This document shows, piece after piece, positions 20,536 through 28,855 of a stretch of DNA of 64,000 nucleotides; position 1 is the first letter of the stretch; the number at the start of each line of letters is the position of its first letter. The notes below the pieces were generated by a model. It saw nothing but the letters and a program-made list of their open reading frames with translations. It ran no database searches and was not told the DNA's origin. The translations under genes and the position numbers were made by a program. This DNA comes from an uncultured Microbacterium sp. (GTDB lineage Bacteria > Actinomycetota > Actinomycetes > Actinomycetales > Microbacteriaceae). The stretch covers positions 62,001-126,000 of the forward strand of contig NZ_CANLCY010000001.1 of assembly GCF_947489255.1 (NCBI RefSeq), in the 5' to 3' direction.

Positions 20536-21939
20536 TCAGCCGATCACCACCCGGGGGCGGGAGCGGACGGCGTCGGAGATGCGCAGCAGGAACGCCACGA
20601 TGATCCAGTTCGCGATCAGCGAGGATCCTCCGGCGGCGAGGAAGGGGGTGGTCAGACCGGTCAGCGGGATGACCCGGGTGACGCCGCCGACCATGATGAA
20701 CACCTGCAGCGCGATCGTGAACGAGAACCCGGTCGCGAGGAGCTTGCCGAAGTCGTCCTGACCGGCGAGTCCGACACGGATGCCGCGGCTGGTGAACACC
20801 ATGTACAGCGCGAGGATCGCGAAGATCCCGACGAGGCCGAGCTCCTCTCCGAGGCTGGGGACGATGTAGTCGCTCTGCGACAGGGGCGTGATGTACGGGC
20901 GACCCTGGCCGAGCCCGGTGCCGAACAGTCCGCCGTGCGAGAGGCCGAAGATGCCCTGCACCAGCTGATAGCTGCCGCCGTCGCGGTCGATCACGTCCTG
21001 ATCGAACGCGTTGAGCCAGTTGGCGAATCGACCCTGCACGTAGGGCAGGACACGGGATGCCAGGAACGCACCGCTCGCGACGAGGATGAGGCCGATGACG
21101 ACCCAGCTCGTCTTGCCGGTCGCGGCGTACAGCATCGCGACGAACATGCCGAAGATGAGCAGGCCCGTACCGAGGTCGCGCTGCAGCACGATGATGCCGA
21201 GCGAGACGAGCCAGATGATCAGCACCGGGCCGAGCTCGCGCGCCCGCGGCCAGGTCATGAAGAGGAATCGCGTGCCGGTGGAGGTCAGGCTCTCGCGCGT
21301 GCGCACGAGGTAGCCGGCGAAGAAGATCGCGAGGCAGATCTTCGCCAGCTCGCCGGGCTGGAACGACACGAAACCGAGCGAGACCCACACGTCGGCGTTC
21401 TGATCGGTGCCCAGTCCCGGCACGAACGGCAGGAGGAGCAGCAGGATGCCGACCAGGCCCGAGAGGTACGTGTACCGGAAGAGCACGCGGTAGTTGCGCA
21501 CGAAGATCAGCACGGCCAGCGCGCAGACCATCGCGATGGCGGCCCACGCGATCTGGCGGTGGCCCGTGGCATCCCATCCGCTGCTCTGGTCGGCGAGATC
21601 GATGCGGTAGATCATCGCGATCCCGAGGCCCGTGAGCACGGTGGCGATGGGGAGGACGAACGGATCGGCGTCGCGCACGCGCAGGCGCAGCACGACGTGG
21701 ATGACGAGACCGAGCACGGCCGGCACCGCCGCGAGCGTGAGGAAGCCGGTGTCGATCGCGCCGGTGGCCCCGAGCTGCACGAGGGCGACCGCTGAGCCGT
21801 AGACGGCGATCGCGAAGACGAGCAGGCCCAGCTCGCGGTTGCGCTGCGTCGCCGGGACGCGGATCTTCTTCAGGGCGCGCATGACGGCCGTGTCGGTCGA
21901 CACGGCGTCGGGCGAACGCGTCTGCTTCTGGTCGGTCAT
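20536..21939 (-). CDS. rodA: SEDS-family peptidoglycan glycosyltransferase (RodA/FtsW type)
   Basis: A 467-residue membrane protein with about 10-12 hydrophobic helices. SEDS proteins polymerise lipid II. Conserved stretches are SFQPGELAKICLAIFFAGYL, QRDLGTGLLIFGMF, VQGIFGLSHGGLFGTGLGQGRP, DYIVPSLGEELGLVG and TTPFLAAGGSSLIANW. Pairing with pbpA in this block corresponds to the gene called rodA or ftsW in actinobacteria; elongation (RodA) is more likely because the division FtsW is normally in the dcw cluster. ATG 21939 overlaps the pstP stop (ATGA). Confidence 0.93.
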   Translation of the reverse strand: MTDQKQTRSPDAVSTDTAVMRALKKIRVPATQRNRELGLLVFAIAVYGSAVALVQLGATGAIDTGFLTLAAVPAVLGLVIHVVLRLRVRDADPFVLPIATVLTGLGIAMIYRIDLADQSSGWDATGHRQIAWAAIAMVCALAVLIFVRNYRVLFRYTYLSGLVGILLLLLPFVPGLGTDQNADVWVSLGFVSFQPGELAKICLAIFFAGYLVRTRESLTSTGTRFLFMTWPRARELGPVLIIWLVSLGIIVLQRDLGTGLLIFGMFVAMLYAATGKTSWVVIGLILVASGAFLASRVLPYVQGRFANWLNAFDQDVIDRDGGSYQLVQGIFGLSHGGLFGTGLGQGRPYITPLSQSDYIVPSLGEELGLVGIFAILALYMVFTSRGIRVGLAGQDDFGKLLATGFSFTIALQVFIMVGGVTRVIPLTGLTTPFLAAGGSSLIANWIIVAFLLRISDAVRSRPRVVIG

Positions 21940-23174
21940 CCGCTTCCCTCCGCCGCCGGTCGCAGGCGGTCGACGATCAGCTCCGCATCGGAGAGCGAGC
22001 GGGCCGAGATCGTGGCCTCGACGGTCTGACGGTCGAAGTCCGACAGGTCGGCGAGGACGATGTTCGTGTCCGCGTAGACGGTGGACAGCGAGATCGGCCC
22101 GATGGACTGCTGGATGCCGCGGTAGATGACCACCGAGTTCTCGTCGGCGCCGACGTAATACCGCGTCTGCGTCCAGTTGTATCCGGCGAACAGGGCGAGA
22201 CCGATGCCGGCCAGCACGACCAGCAGCGCCGCGAGCCACCCGAAGCGGCGTCGGCGTGCGCGTCGGCGGTCTTCTTCGATGAGCTCCTCGAGGAACTCGG
22301 CGGCGGGCTCGAAGTGGGTGGGTTCGTTCGCGACCTGGCGGGCGTGGTGCAGCCAGGTGGGCCGGCTGGGCCGAGCCGCGGGCACCACGACACCACTCGG
22401 GTTGGAGGCGGAACCGACGATCGCCGGCGTGCCGATGAACACCGGATGCTGGCCGCCCACGTCGACGAGCACCACGGTGACGTTGTCGGGGGCGCCGCCG
22501 TCGAGCGCCTGCTTGAGCAGAGCGTCGGCCGTACGCGCCGGGGGCATGCCGAGGGCGAGCGTCTTGGCCGTATGCGCGTCGTCGACGACGCCGGACAGTC
22601 CGTCGGAGCACAGCAGCCAGCGGTCGCCGTCCTGCGTCGGCATGATGAAGCTGTCGACCTCGGGGTCGGGGTCCATGTCGCCGAGCACGCGCATGAGAAC
22701 GGAACGACGAGGGTGGTACCGCGCCTCTTCGGGCGTGATGCGACCCGAATCCACCAGACGCTGCACGAACGTGTGGTCGGCCGTGATCTGCGTGAGGGTG
22801 TCGTCGCGGTAGAGGTAGATGCGCGAGTCGCCGATGTGCCCGATCACGGCGTAGTCGTCGACCATGACCAGGGCGCTGACGGTGGTGCCCATTCCGGCGA
22901 GCTCGGGGCGTCGCGCGACGGTGTCGATCAGCTCGGCCGCGGTGTCGGCGAGGGCGTCGCGGATCGCGTGCTCCGCCTGCGCGGGGGTGGAGTAGGGCTG
23001 ATCGAGCTCGGTGAGACGTTGGATCGCCAGACTCGAGGCGACGTCACCTCCGGCGTGCCCGCCCATGCCGTCGGCGACCACGAAGAGATTGGACCCGGCA
23101 TAGCCGGAGTCCTGGTTGTTGGAGCGCACCTTGCCCGTGTGCGAGATGGCGGCGCTCGAGCCCTGGAAGACCAT
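21936..23174 (-). CDS. pstP: PP2C-type serine/threonine phosphatase PstP
   Basis: A 412-residue phosphatase that dephosphorylates PknA/PknB and their substrates. The PPM metal-binding motifs are RSNNQDSGY, VADGMGGHAGGD, IGHIGDSRIYL, LLCSDGLSG and GAPDNVTVVL. A transmembrane helix at about 308-328 anchors it, followed by an extracellular part of about 75 residues. Its position between fhaB and rodA is the conserved one. All metal-binding aspartates appear present. Confidence 0.95.
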   Translation of the reverse strand: MVFQGSSAAISHTGKVRSNNQDSGYAGSNLFVVADGMGGHAGGDVASSLAIQRLTELDQPYSTPAQAEHAIRDALADTAAELIDTVARRPELAGMGTTVSALVMVDDYAVIGHIGDSRIYLYRDDTLTQITADHTFVQRLVDSGRITPEEARYHPRRSVLMRVLGDMDPDPEVDSFIMPTQDGDRWLLCSDGLSGVVDDAHTAKTLALGMPPARTADALLKQALDGGAPDNVTVVLVDVGGQHPVFIGTPAIVGSASNPSGVVVPAARPSRPTWLHHARQVANEPTHFEPAAEFLEELIEEDRRRARRRRFGWLAALLVVLAGIGLALFAGYNWTQTRYYVGADENSVVIYRGIQQSIGPISLSTVYADTNIVLADLSDFDRQTVEATISARSLSDAELIVDRLRPAAEGSG

Positions 23175-23183
23175 GGAGGTGGT

Positions 23184-23726
23184 TTACGTCCTCAACTCGA
23201 ACGTGGTCGCGCCGACCTTGATGGGCGCTCCCACCTTGACCTGCACGGGCGAGGCGACGCGGACGCCGTCGTGGGTGGTGCCGTTGGTGGAGTCGAGGTC
23301 CTGCAGCATCCACTGGTCGCCCCAGAGCACCAGTCGCGCGTGGTGGCTGGAGGTGTAGTCGTCGCGGATGACGAGACCCGACTCGCTCGAGCGGCCGATC
23401 GTGAGCGGCTCGGTGCCCAGCGGGAGCTCGAGACCCGCCTTGGGGCCGCTCGTGATGACGATGCGCGAGACCGCCGAGGTCGTCGCGAGTCCGCCGACCG
23501 GGGCGGGAGCGGGAGGCGCAGCCGGCCGCTTGACCTGCGTGGTCACGGCGTCGGGAGACGCGGTCGGTGCGGCCGCCGCGGGGGCGGGGGAGGCCGCGGG
23601 CTCGGGGAGCTTGCGCACCTTGACGCCGAAGAGGTCGGCGCGCAGGGAGTACACGACGCCGAACACGAAGAACCACAGCAGCACGAGGAACCCGCCCTGC
23701 AGAAGAAGAAGAGTCAGCTGACTCAT
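23184..23726 (-). CDS. fhaB: FHA-domain protein FhaB
   Basis: A 180-residue protein with an N-terminal transmembrane helix (about 3-28, LTLLLLQGGFLVLLWFFVFG), a proline/alanine linker and a C-terminal FHA domain (about 95-178). The phosphothreonine-binding residues are in IGRSSESGLVI, SSHHARL and DSTNGTTHDG. FhaB (FipA in mycobacteria) links kinase signalling to division and wall synthesis. Start ATG 23726 overlaps the fhaA stop by four bases. Confidence 0.94.
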   Translation of the reverse strand: MSQLTLLLLQGGFLVLLWFFVFGVVYSLRADLFGVKVRKLPEPAASPAPAAAAPTASPDAVTTQVKRPAAPPAPAPVGGLATTSAVSRIVITSGPKAGLELPLGTEPLTIGRSSESGLVIRDDYTSSHHARLVLWGDQWMLQDLDSTNGTTHDGVRVASPVQVKVGAPIKVGATTFELRT

Positions 23727-24460
23727 GACAGGGGTCCCCGTTCCCGGACGTCGAAGATGCTCGTGGCGTCGGGCGCCTGCGGGCGCCGCGGCGGCTGCGC
23801 CTGCGCGACCACACGGAACACGATATTGGTGCGGCCGATCGAGATCGTCGAATCCGGCGGCAGCGCGGCCTCGGAGACCTTGCGGCCGTTCAGGGTGGTG
23901 CCGTTGGTCGAACCCAGGTCGCGGACCATGGCGCGCTCGCCGTCCCACAGGATCTCGACGTGCTTGCGGCTGGTGCCGGCGTCGGGGATGGTGATGTCGG
24001 CGTCGCTTCCGCGCCCGATCACCGTGCGCGAGCTCGTGAGCGGATGACGCTTCCCGTCGATGTCGACGACCCCGCGCCAGGCGACGCGACCCTCGGTGGT
24101 CTGCGAGTCCACCCGGAGCGTGCCCGTCGACAGTGAGGCGTCGCGCTCGATCGTGATGGCCACGGGACCGGCGAACGAGTACCCCTGCGTGCGGGCGTGC
24201 TTCTTCACGAGCGTGTCGAGCTCGGTGATCAGCGTCGAGCCCAGGGCGCCCATCTTCTCGTCATCGGCGGGCGAGAGGCGGACCGTGAACGCGTTCGGGG
24301 CGAGGATGCGCTCGCGGGTGACCACAACGGCCTTCTTGTCGAGCTCGCTGCGCAGCGCGGAGGCGATCTCCACCGGTTGGATGCCGCTGCGGAAGGTCTT
24401 CGCGAACGCACCATTGACGGCGCGTTCGAGACCTTTCTCGAAACTGTCGAGTAGTCCCAC
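23723..24460 (-). CDS. fhaA: FHA-domain protein FhaA (DUF3662 + FHA)
   Basis: A 245-residue protein with an N-terminal DUF3662 domain (about 1-115; LLDSFEKGLERAVNGAFAKTFRSG) and a C-terminal FHA domain (about 150-225) with IGRGSDADITI, TSRKHVEI and STNGTTLNGRKV. In mycobacteria FhaA binds PknB targets such as MviN. I chose GTG 24460 because GAAGGAG lies four bases upstream; a longer reading adds 11 residues with no similarity. It is the first gene of the fhaA-fhaB-pstP-rodA-pbpA-pknA-pknB transcript. Confidence 0.93.
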   Translation of the reverse strand: MGLLDSFEKGLERAVNGAFAKTFRSGIQPVEIASALRSELDKKAVVVTRERILAPNAFTVRLSPADDEKMGALGSTLITELDTLVKKHARTQGYSFAGPVAITIERDASLSTGTLRVDSQTTEGRVAWRGVVDIDGKRHPLTSSRTVIGRGSDADITIPDAGTSRKHVEILWDGERAMVRDLGSTNGTTLNGRKVSEAALPPDSTISIGRTNIVFRVVAQAQPPRRPQAPDATSIFDVRERGPLS

Positions 24461-24546
24461 GAGACTCCTTCGGGCAGGCAGACCAGTAGGCACATCGTAG
24501 CCAGGGCTGCTGGACAGGTCATGGAAGCGCCCTGCGACGGCCGCGT

Positions 24547-24576
24547 TTCGTCACGCGGACGCCGCCGTGATATTCT
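24547..24576 (+). promoter_or_regulatory. candidate tRNA-Leu promoter
   Basis: TTCGTC (24547-24552), an 18-base spacer and TATTCT (24571-24576) precede tRNA-Leu by 36 bases. The -35 box and the spacer equal those of the tRNA-Ile/Ala promoter. Confidence 0.5.
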
Positions 24577-24612
24577 CGGGAAGTTGAGTTCGCGGCATCC
24601 GTGCCGCATCTC

Positions 24613-24696
24613 GCGCGAGTGGCGGAATAGGTAGACGCGCTGGCTTCAGGTGCCAGTGCCCGCAAGGGCGTGGGGGTTCAAGTCCCCCCTCGCGCA
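24613..24696 (+). tRNA. tRNA-Leu (CAG)
   Basis: An 84-base class II tRNA. Acceptor arms GCGCGAG/CTCGCGC with A73, anticodon stem CTGGC/GCCAG with loop TTCAGGT giving CAG, a long variable arm (TGCCCGCAAGGGCG) and T arm GGGGG-TTCAAGT-CCCCC. It lies just downstream of the fhaA promoter region, on the opposite strand. Confidence 0.97.
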
Positions 24697-24699
24697 CAG

Positions 24700-24742
24700 A
24701 ACGAAAGAGACCCCGGGGTTCATCCCCGGGGTCTCTTTCGTT
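24700..24742 (+). terminator. strong rho-independent terminator after tRNA-Leu
   Basis: A perfect 19-bp inverted repeat AACGAAAGAGACCCCGGGG (24700-24718) with loop TTCAT and its complement (24724-24742). The stem ends in T-rich sequence on both strands, so it can act in both directions. Confidence 0.9.
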
Positions 24743-25281
24743 GTCTGCGGGAGTGGGAGGGCTTGAACGCGTGTGGGGTTGGGCCCACGCCGCCGGCCGC
24801 AGGGGAAGCGGAGACGCGCGCCGGCCGCCATCGGTGAGAAAGTTATCCACAGTTTCCACCCCTTGTGAACGAAGTTCTCCCCAGCGCGCTTGCTGTCCCG
24901 ATCAACGGACCCGTCCCGCAGAATTACGCGGATGTAATTCGCCCGCAACCCCGGAAAGACGCGTTGGACGGCGGCGTCGATCAGGCTGCGCCGCAGCGTC
25001 CATCCGGACTTCCCACAGGGTTATCCACATGACTTTTTCGATTGTGCACAGAGTTGTCCACAGTTGGGGGATCGGGGTTCGGCGGCGAAGCGGCGAGTCG
25101 CGCTTCACCGCCGTGAGAAGGCCTACCGCCGCCGCGGGACGGGCGTTCGCGCGTCGCGCGAACCAGACAAACCCCTCCGACGCAACCCACCCCTCGAAAC
25201 GCTTACCTGGGAGGAACCTGGAAGCAATGAGAGTCCCGCCTCCCGCGGGCTTCGATTCTCACTCGCGAAAGGAACGACAAC
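24743..25281. other. gene-free region with a cluster of DnaA boxes
   Basis: I see no convincing gene in these 539 bases. They contain two perfect DnaA boxes TTATCCACA (24843-24851 and 25021-25029), two near-boxes TTGTGCACA (25042-25050) and TTGTCCACA (25054-25062, the form favoured in Streptomyces), and a perfect palindrome GAATTAC-GCGGAT-GTAATTC (24921-24940). A short AT-rich patch (ACTTTTTCGATTG) follows the 25021 box. The promoter of the stress protein gene at 25282 must also lie here, but I cannot place it. Confidence 0.6.
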
Positions 25282-25548
25282 ATGGGATTCTTCGGATTTC
25301 TCCTCCTCGGCCTGTTGGCCGGCGCCATCGCCAAGCTGATCCTCCCCGGAAAGCAGGGCGGCGGATGGCTCGTCACGCTGCTGCTCGGTGTCGTGGGCGC
25401 GCTCCTCGGCGGATTCCTCGGTGGCCTGCTGTTCAACGCTCCGCTCCAGGACTTCTTCTCGATCCAGACGTGGCTGCTGGCCATCGGCGGATCGATCATC
25501 GTGCTGCTGATCTACGGCCTCATCGTGGGTCGTCGCGCCGCGCGCTGA
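25282..25548 (+). CDS. GlsB/YeaQ/YmgE family stress-response membrane protein
   Basis: An 88-residue, glycine-rich membrane protein with three hydrophobic segments. The start GFFGFLLLGLLAGAIAKLILPGKQGGG and the following LLGVVGALLGGFLGG are the signature of the transglycosylase-associated (YeaQ) family, which is often induced by acid, osmotic or stationary-phase stress. ATG 25282 has GAAAGGAA 7 bases upstream. It stands alone and is closed by a strong hairpin. Its molecular role is not known. Confidence 0.88.
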   Translation: MGFFGFLLLGLLAGAIAKLILPGKQGGGWLVTLLLGVVGALLGGFLGGLLFNAPLQDFFSIQTWLLAIGGSIIVLLIYGLIVGRRAAR

Positions 25549-25558
25549 TCACTGACCC

Positions 25559-25594
25559 GAGGGCCCGGGGCGCGAAACCGCGTCCCGGGCCCTC
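25559..25594 (+). terminator. terminator after the YeaQ-like gene
   Basis: A long GC-rich inverted repeat GAGGGCCCGGGGCGCG-AAAC-CGCGTCCCGGGCCCTC with one mismatch, 11 bases after the stop codon. There is no T tract. Confidence 0.7.
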
Positions 25595-25689
25595 GCACGT
25601 CGTGCCGACGACGATCCGACAGTCCCGCGGTGCCTCCGCATCGGAGGAATGTCGTACGAGGTCATGACGGGCGCGGTTTACTGATCAGG

Positions 25690-26688
25690 ATGCCGACCAG
25701 ACCCCGCCCCTCGTTCGTGATCGCGCTGCTGTTCGGTGCGGTCGCGGCGACCGTCGCGATCTGGCCCCAGGGGATCGGCATCCATCGTCTGCCGCTCGTC
25801 GCCAACGCCATCTCGTTTCGGGCCCTGCTGGCGATCGGCCTCACGGTGGCGGCCCTCGCGTTCGCCGCGGTCGCGGCGCGACGCCGACGCTGGGGAGTGT
25901 CTGCGGCCCTCGCCCTGTCGCTCCTCGTGGCATCGGTGGGCAACGGCGTCGTGCTCGCGGTGCGTGGTCCGGGCTCGGTGGTGTCCGACGGAGACCTCAC
26001 CGTCATGGCCTGGAACACCTACGGGGGATCCGTCCCTCCGGAGCGGATCGCTCGAGCGGTGCGGGAGACGGGCGCCGACGTCGTGAGCCTGCCCGAGACG
26101 GATGCCTTCGCCGCAGCCGAGGTGACCGCCATCCTGGAGGCGGACGGTGTCTCGATGCACCACGACACGGTGTGGGCGGCGGAGGGCGGGGAGACGATCC
26201 CCACCTCGATCCTCATCTCCGATGAGCTCGGTACGTACCGGCGGGACACTCTCGCGGGGTCGACGCCCGGACTGCCGAGCGGAGTGTGGCGTCCCGCCGA
26301 TGGCGCAGGTCCCACGCTGGTCGCCGCACACCCGATGCCGCCTTTCCCCGAGGTCCTCGCGCAGTGGAACGCCGGGCTGGGCTGGATCGCCGACGTCTGC
26401 ACCGATGACGACGTGATCGTCGCGGGCGACCTCAACGCGACCCTCGATCACTTCGCCGGGTACGGCACCGACGGAGGGGATCTGGGCGGATGCCGTGATG
26501 CCGCAGCCGTCGCGGGCGCCGCCGCGGTCGGGACCTGGCCCGTGCGGCTACCGTCGCTCCTGGGGGCGCCCATCGATCACGTGCTCGTCGGCTCGGGATG
26601 GGTCGTCGACGGGTTCGCCGTCGTCACCGGGTCCGACGACGCGGGAAGCGATCACCGACCGATCGTGGCGACGCTGTCCCGACGCTGA
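25690..26688 (+). CDS. membrane-anchored endonuclease/exonuclease/phosphatase (EEP) family protein
   Basis: A 332-residue protein with three hydrophobic N-terminal helices (about 8-105) and a C-terminal EEP domain facing outward. Catalytic stretches are LTVMAWNTYGG (Asn), VVSLPETDAF (Glu as metal ligand), VIVAGDLNATLDH (Asp/Asn) and the final GSDHRPIVATL (Asp-His). Such exported EEP proteins can act on nucleic acids, phospholipids or phosphosugars; the substrate is not visible. ATG 25690 has no strong ribosome site, so the start is moderately sure. It stands alone between the stress gene and a two-component system on the other strand. Confidence 0.8.
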   Translation: MPTRPRPSFVIALLFGAVAATVAIWPQGIGIHRLPLVANAISFRALLAIGLTVAALAFAAVAARRRRWGVSAALALSLLVASVGNGVVLAVRGPGSVVSDGDLTVMAWNTYGGSVPPERIARAVRETGADVVSLPETDAFAAAEVTAILEADGVSMHHDTVWAAEGGETIPTSILISDELGTYRRDTLAGSTPGLPSGVWRPADGAGPTLVAAHPMPPFPEVLAQWNAGLGWIADVCTDDDVIVAGDLNATLDHFAGYGTDGGDLGGCRDAAAVAGAAAVGTWPVRLPSLLGAPIDHVLVGSGWVVDGFAVVTGSDDAGSDHRPIVATLSRR

Positions 26689-26917
26689 GTCGTACCGACG
26701 CTGAGGCGGGGAGCGCCCGCGCGGGCCGGTGGCCGCGCGGGGCCGCCCCCAAACTCCCGGCCCCGCGCGGACCAGCGGCGAAGCCCTGCCGCTGTGAGCA
26801 GCATTCTGGCGCGTTCGCGGCGGGCCGTGCGCATCATTCCTGCGGGGTGCTTCGCGTGCTCCCTCGCGTGGCGCGGAAATCGGGCTCGGGGACCGGCCGC
26901 GATTTCATCCGTTCGGA

Positions 26918-27595
26918 CTACGGGTTGCGGCGATCGAGGCCGTTCCGGGCGCCCCAGAGGGCGAGCTGCGTCCGATCGTCGAGATGGAGCTTGCGGAGGG
27001 CGGCCGCCGTCTGAGTCCGCACGGTGTTGACCGAGACGCAGAGGTGACGGGCGATGTCGTCGTTGGAGGTCACGCCACTGCTCAGCAGTCCCACCACCCG
27101 CCGTTCGGCGGCGGTGAGCAGCTCGAGCTGCGCGGGATCCGCCGGTGCCGGCCGCGCCTCGCGGAGTTCGCGGAGCAGCCGCGGGGCGACCAGAGGCGAG
27201 ATCGTCGCGGTGCCGGCCGCGGCGCCGCGGATCACCGGCAGCAGCTGATCGCTGTCGTGCCCCTTCACCAGATACCCGCTGGCACCGGCCTCGAGGGCGT
27301 CGACGAGGAAGGCGTCGGACACCTCGCTGGTGAGGAGGACGACACGACAGCGGTCGCCACGATCAGCCGTGATCCGACGGGTGGCCTCGATGCCGTCCAT
27401 GCCGGGCATGTGGAGATCCATGAGCACGACGTCGACCCGCTCTGCGCGCGCGAGGACCACGGCATCCTGGCCATTCGATGCCTCCCCGGCGACACGGATC
27501 CCCCGCGCGTTCTCGAGTCGGAGGCGGATGCCGCGGCGCACCGTGCGGTTGTCGTCGACGATGAGGACGCTGACCTCCGGGTCGTCGGCCGTCAC
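26918..27595 (-). CDS. NarL/LuxR-type response regulator
   Basis: A 225-residue regulator. The receiver domain (about 8-125) has the acidic pair IVDDNR, phospho-acceptor Asp in VVLMDLHMPGMDG, LLTSE and the GYLVKG lysine. The C-terminal LuxR helix-turn-helix (about 160-220) reads LTAAERRVVGLLSSGVTSNDDIA and VSVNTVRTQTAAALRKL. GTG 27595 overlaps the sensor kinase stop (GTGA), so the pair is co-translated. The target genes are not visible; no transporter is adjacent. Confidence 0.92.
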   Translation of the reverse strand: MTADDPEVSVLIVDDNRTVRRGIRLRLENARGIRVAGEASNGQDAVVLARAERVDVVLMDLHMPGMDGIEATRRITADRGDRCRVVLLTSEVSDAFLVDALEAGASGYLVKGHDSDQLLPVIRGAAAGTATISPLVAPRLLRELREARPAPADPAQLELLTAAERRVVGLLSSGVTSNDDIARHLCVSVNTVRTQTAAALRKLHLDDRTQLALWGARNGLDRRNP

Positions 27596-28851
27596 GGCGA
27601 GACCGAGTCGAAGACGCCGACGGGCGCGCGGAGAACCACGGACCACCCGCCGTCTTCGCGGGGGCCCGCGGTGAGGGCGCCGTGGATGAGGTCCACCCGC
27701 TCGGCCATGCCGGTCAGTCCCCACCCGAGACCCCCGGCATCCGGCGCGGCGCGGGGGACGAGGGCGGCGTCGTTCTGCACCGAGACCCGCAGCATCGCGG
27801 GGGAGGTCTCGACGTCGACCCTCGTCACTGCTCCCGGCGCGTGCTTGCTCGCATTCGTGAGGGCCTCCTGCACGACGCGGTACGCCGTCGTGGAGACCAT
27901 CGCGGGAAGGTCGGCGATGGACCCGCGCACGTCGACGTCGATGCTCATGCCGCGCGCCGCCCAGAAGTCGCGCAGTGCGTCGAGGGAGCGCAGGTCGAGG
28001 GTCGGTTCGACGCGGGAGCCGTTCTGGATGCGCAGGTCTCGCAGGGCGGCGTACAGGCTGGCCGAGGCGAAGCGGCCCTCGGCCCGCATCTCCGCGATCA
28101 GCTCGGTCGCCTGCGCGGTGTCGAGGACGTCGATGTCGACCGCCGCGTCGGCCAGGGAGAGCAGCCCGGCGAGGTGCTGACCCGCCACGTCGTGCAGCTC
28201 CTGTGCGATGCGCGCGCGTTCGAGGGCGGTGACGCGCTCCATCTCGGCGGCATGACGTTCGGCGGCGGCAGCGAGCTCGTCGCGCGTTCGACGGAGGACG
28301 CGCATCCGTCGCGCCCACCAGATGCCCAGGGCCACCGCGCCCGCGATCGGGGTGCCGAAAGCGAGCAGGGTCTCGAAGACGAAGCTCGCCACGATCCCCG
28401 GGGTGACGCCCGTCGACATCGCCCAGGCGAACAGCGCCAGGCTCACCGCGCCGACGACCGCGACGGACCAGACGATCGCGACGAGCGGTCGCCTGCCCGC
28501 GGCGAGGAGGAACACGGCGACCGCCACCACCAGGGGAAGAGCCGTGAGCCAGCGGGGGATGGACAGGCCGACGACGAGGGCGACGTAGCAGCCCGCGGTG
28601 CCGACGACCGCGATCACCGGCGCGCGGGCGCCCAGGAAGAGGAATGCGCTCTGGGCCGCGCAGCCGAGGACCACGAGGGCCACGACGGCGGGAAGGGGCA
28701 CGGGTCCCTCCCACGGGAACTCGCCCTCCAGCAGGCCCGCGAGGGGGTTGATGAGCGACTGCACCGTGGTGACGACGAAGACGATCGCGACGAAGACCGC
28801 CATCGAGCGGGGGCGCGTCAGGACGCGGGTGAAGTCGTCGTTCGTCGGCAC
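27592..28851 (-). CDS. NarL-family sensor histidine kinase
   Basis: A 419-residue kinase with an N-terminal membrane part of about 6 hydrophobic helices (about 17-185) and a short coiled coil. The HisKA_3 dimerisation motif is ERARIAQELHDVAGQHLAGL with the phosphorylated His in ELHD. The HATPase domain has VVQEALTNASKHAPG and GGLGWGLTGMAERV. The absence of a large extracellular domain suggests it senses a membrane or envelope signal. It starts 4 bases after the GNAT gene stop, so GNAT, kinase and regulator form one unit. Confidence 0.9.
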   Translation of the reverse strand: MPTNDDFTRVLTRPRSMAVFVAIVFVVTTVQSLINPLAGLLEGEFPWEGPVPLPAVVALVVLGCAAQSAFLFLGARAPVIAVVGTAGCYVALVVGLSIPRWLTALPLVVAVAVFLLAAGRRPLVAIVWSVAVVGAVSLALFAWAMSTGVTPGIVASFVFETLLAFGTPIAGAVALGIWWARRMRVLRRTRDELAAAAERHAAEMERVTALERARIAQELHDVAGQHLAGLLSLADAAVDIDVLDTAQATELIAEMRAEGRFASASLYAALRDLRIQNGSRVEPTLDLRSLDALRDFWAARGMSIDVDVRGSIADLPAMVSTTAYRVVQEALTNASKHAPGAVTRVDVETSPAMLRVSVQNDAALVPRAAPDAGGLGWGLTGMAERVDLIHGALTAGPREDGGWSVVLRAPVGVFDSVSP

Positions 28852-28855
28852 CGCG

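Noticed and set aside
24843..25062. Chromosomal oriC
   Set aside because: DnaA boxes are present, but the gene order puts dnaA and oriC left of the window, and the region has only four boxes and little AT-rich DNA. I report it as a secondary cluster instead.
25064..25339. A plus-strand gene of 91 codons before the YeaQ-like gene
   Set aside because: It runs through the DnaA-box region and into the start of the stress gene in another frame, has no ribosome site and an Arg-rich shadow composition.
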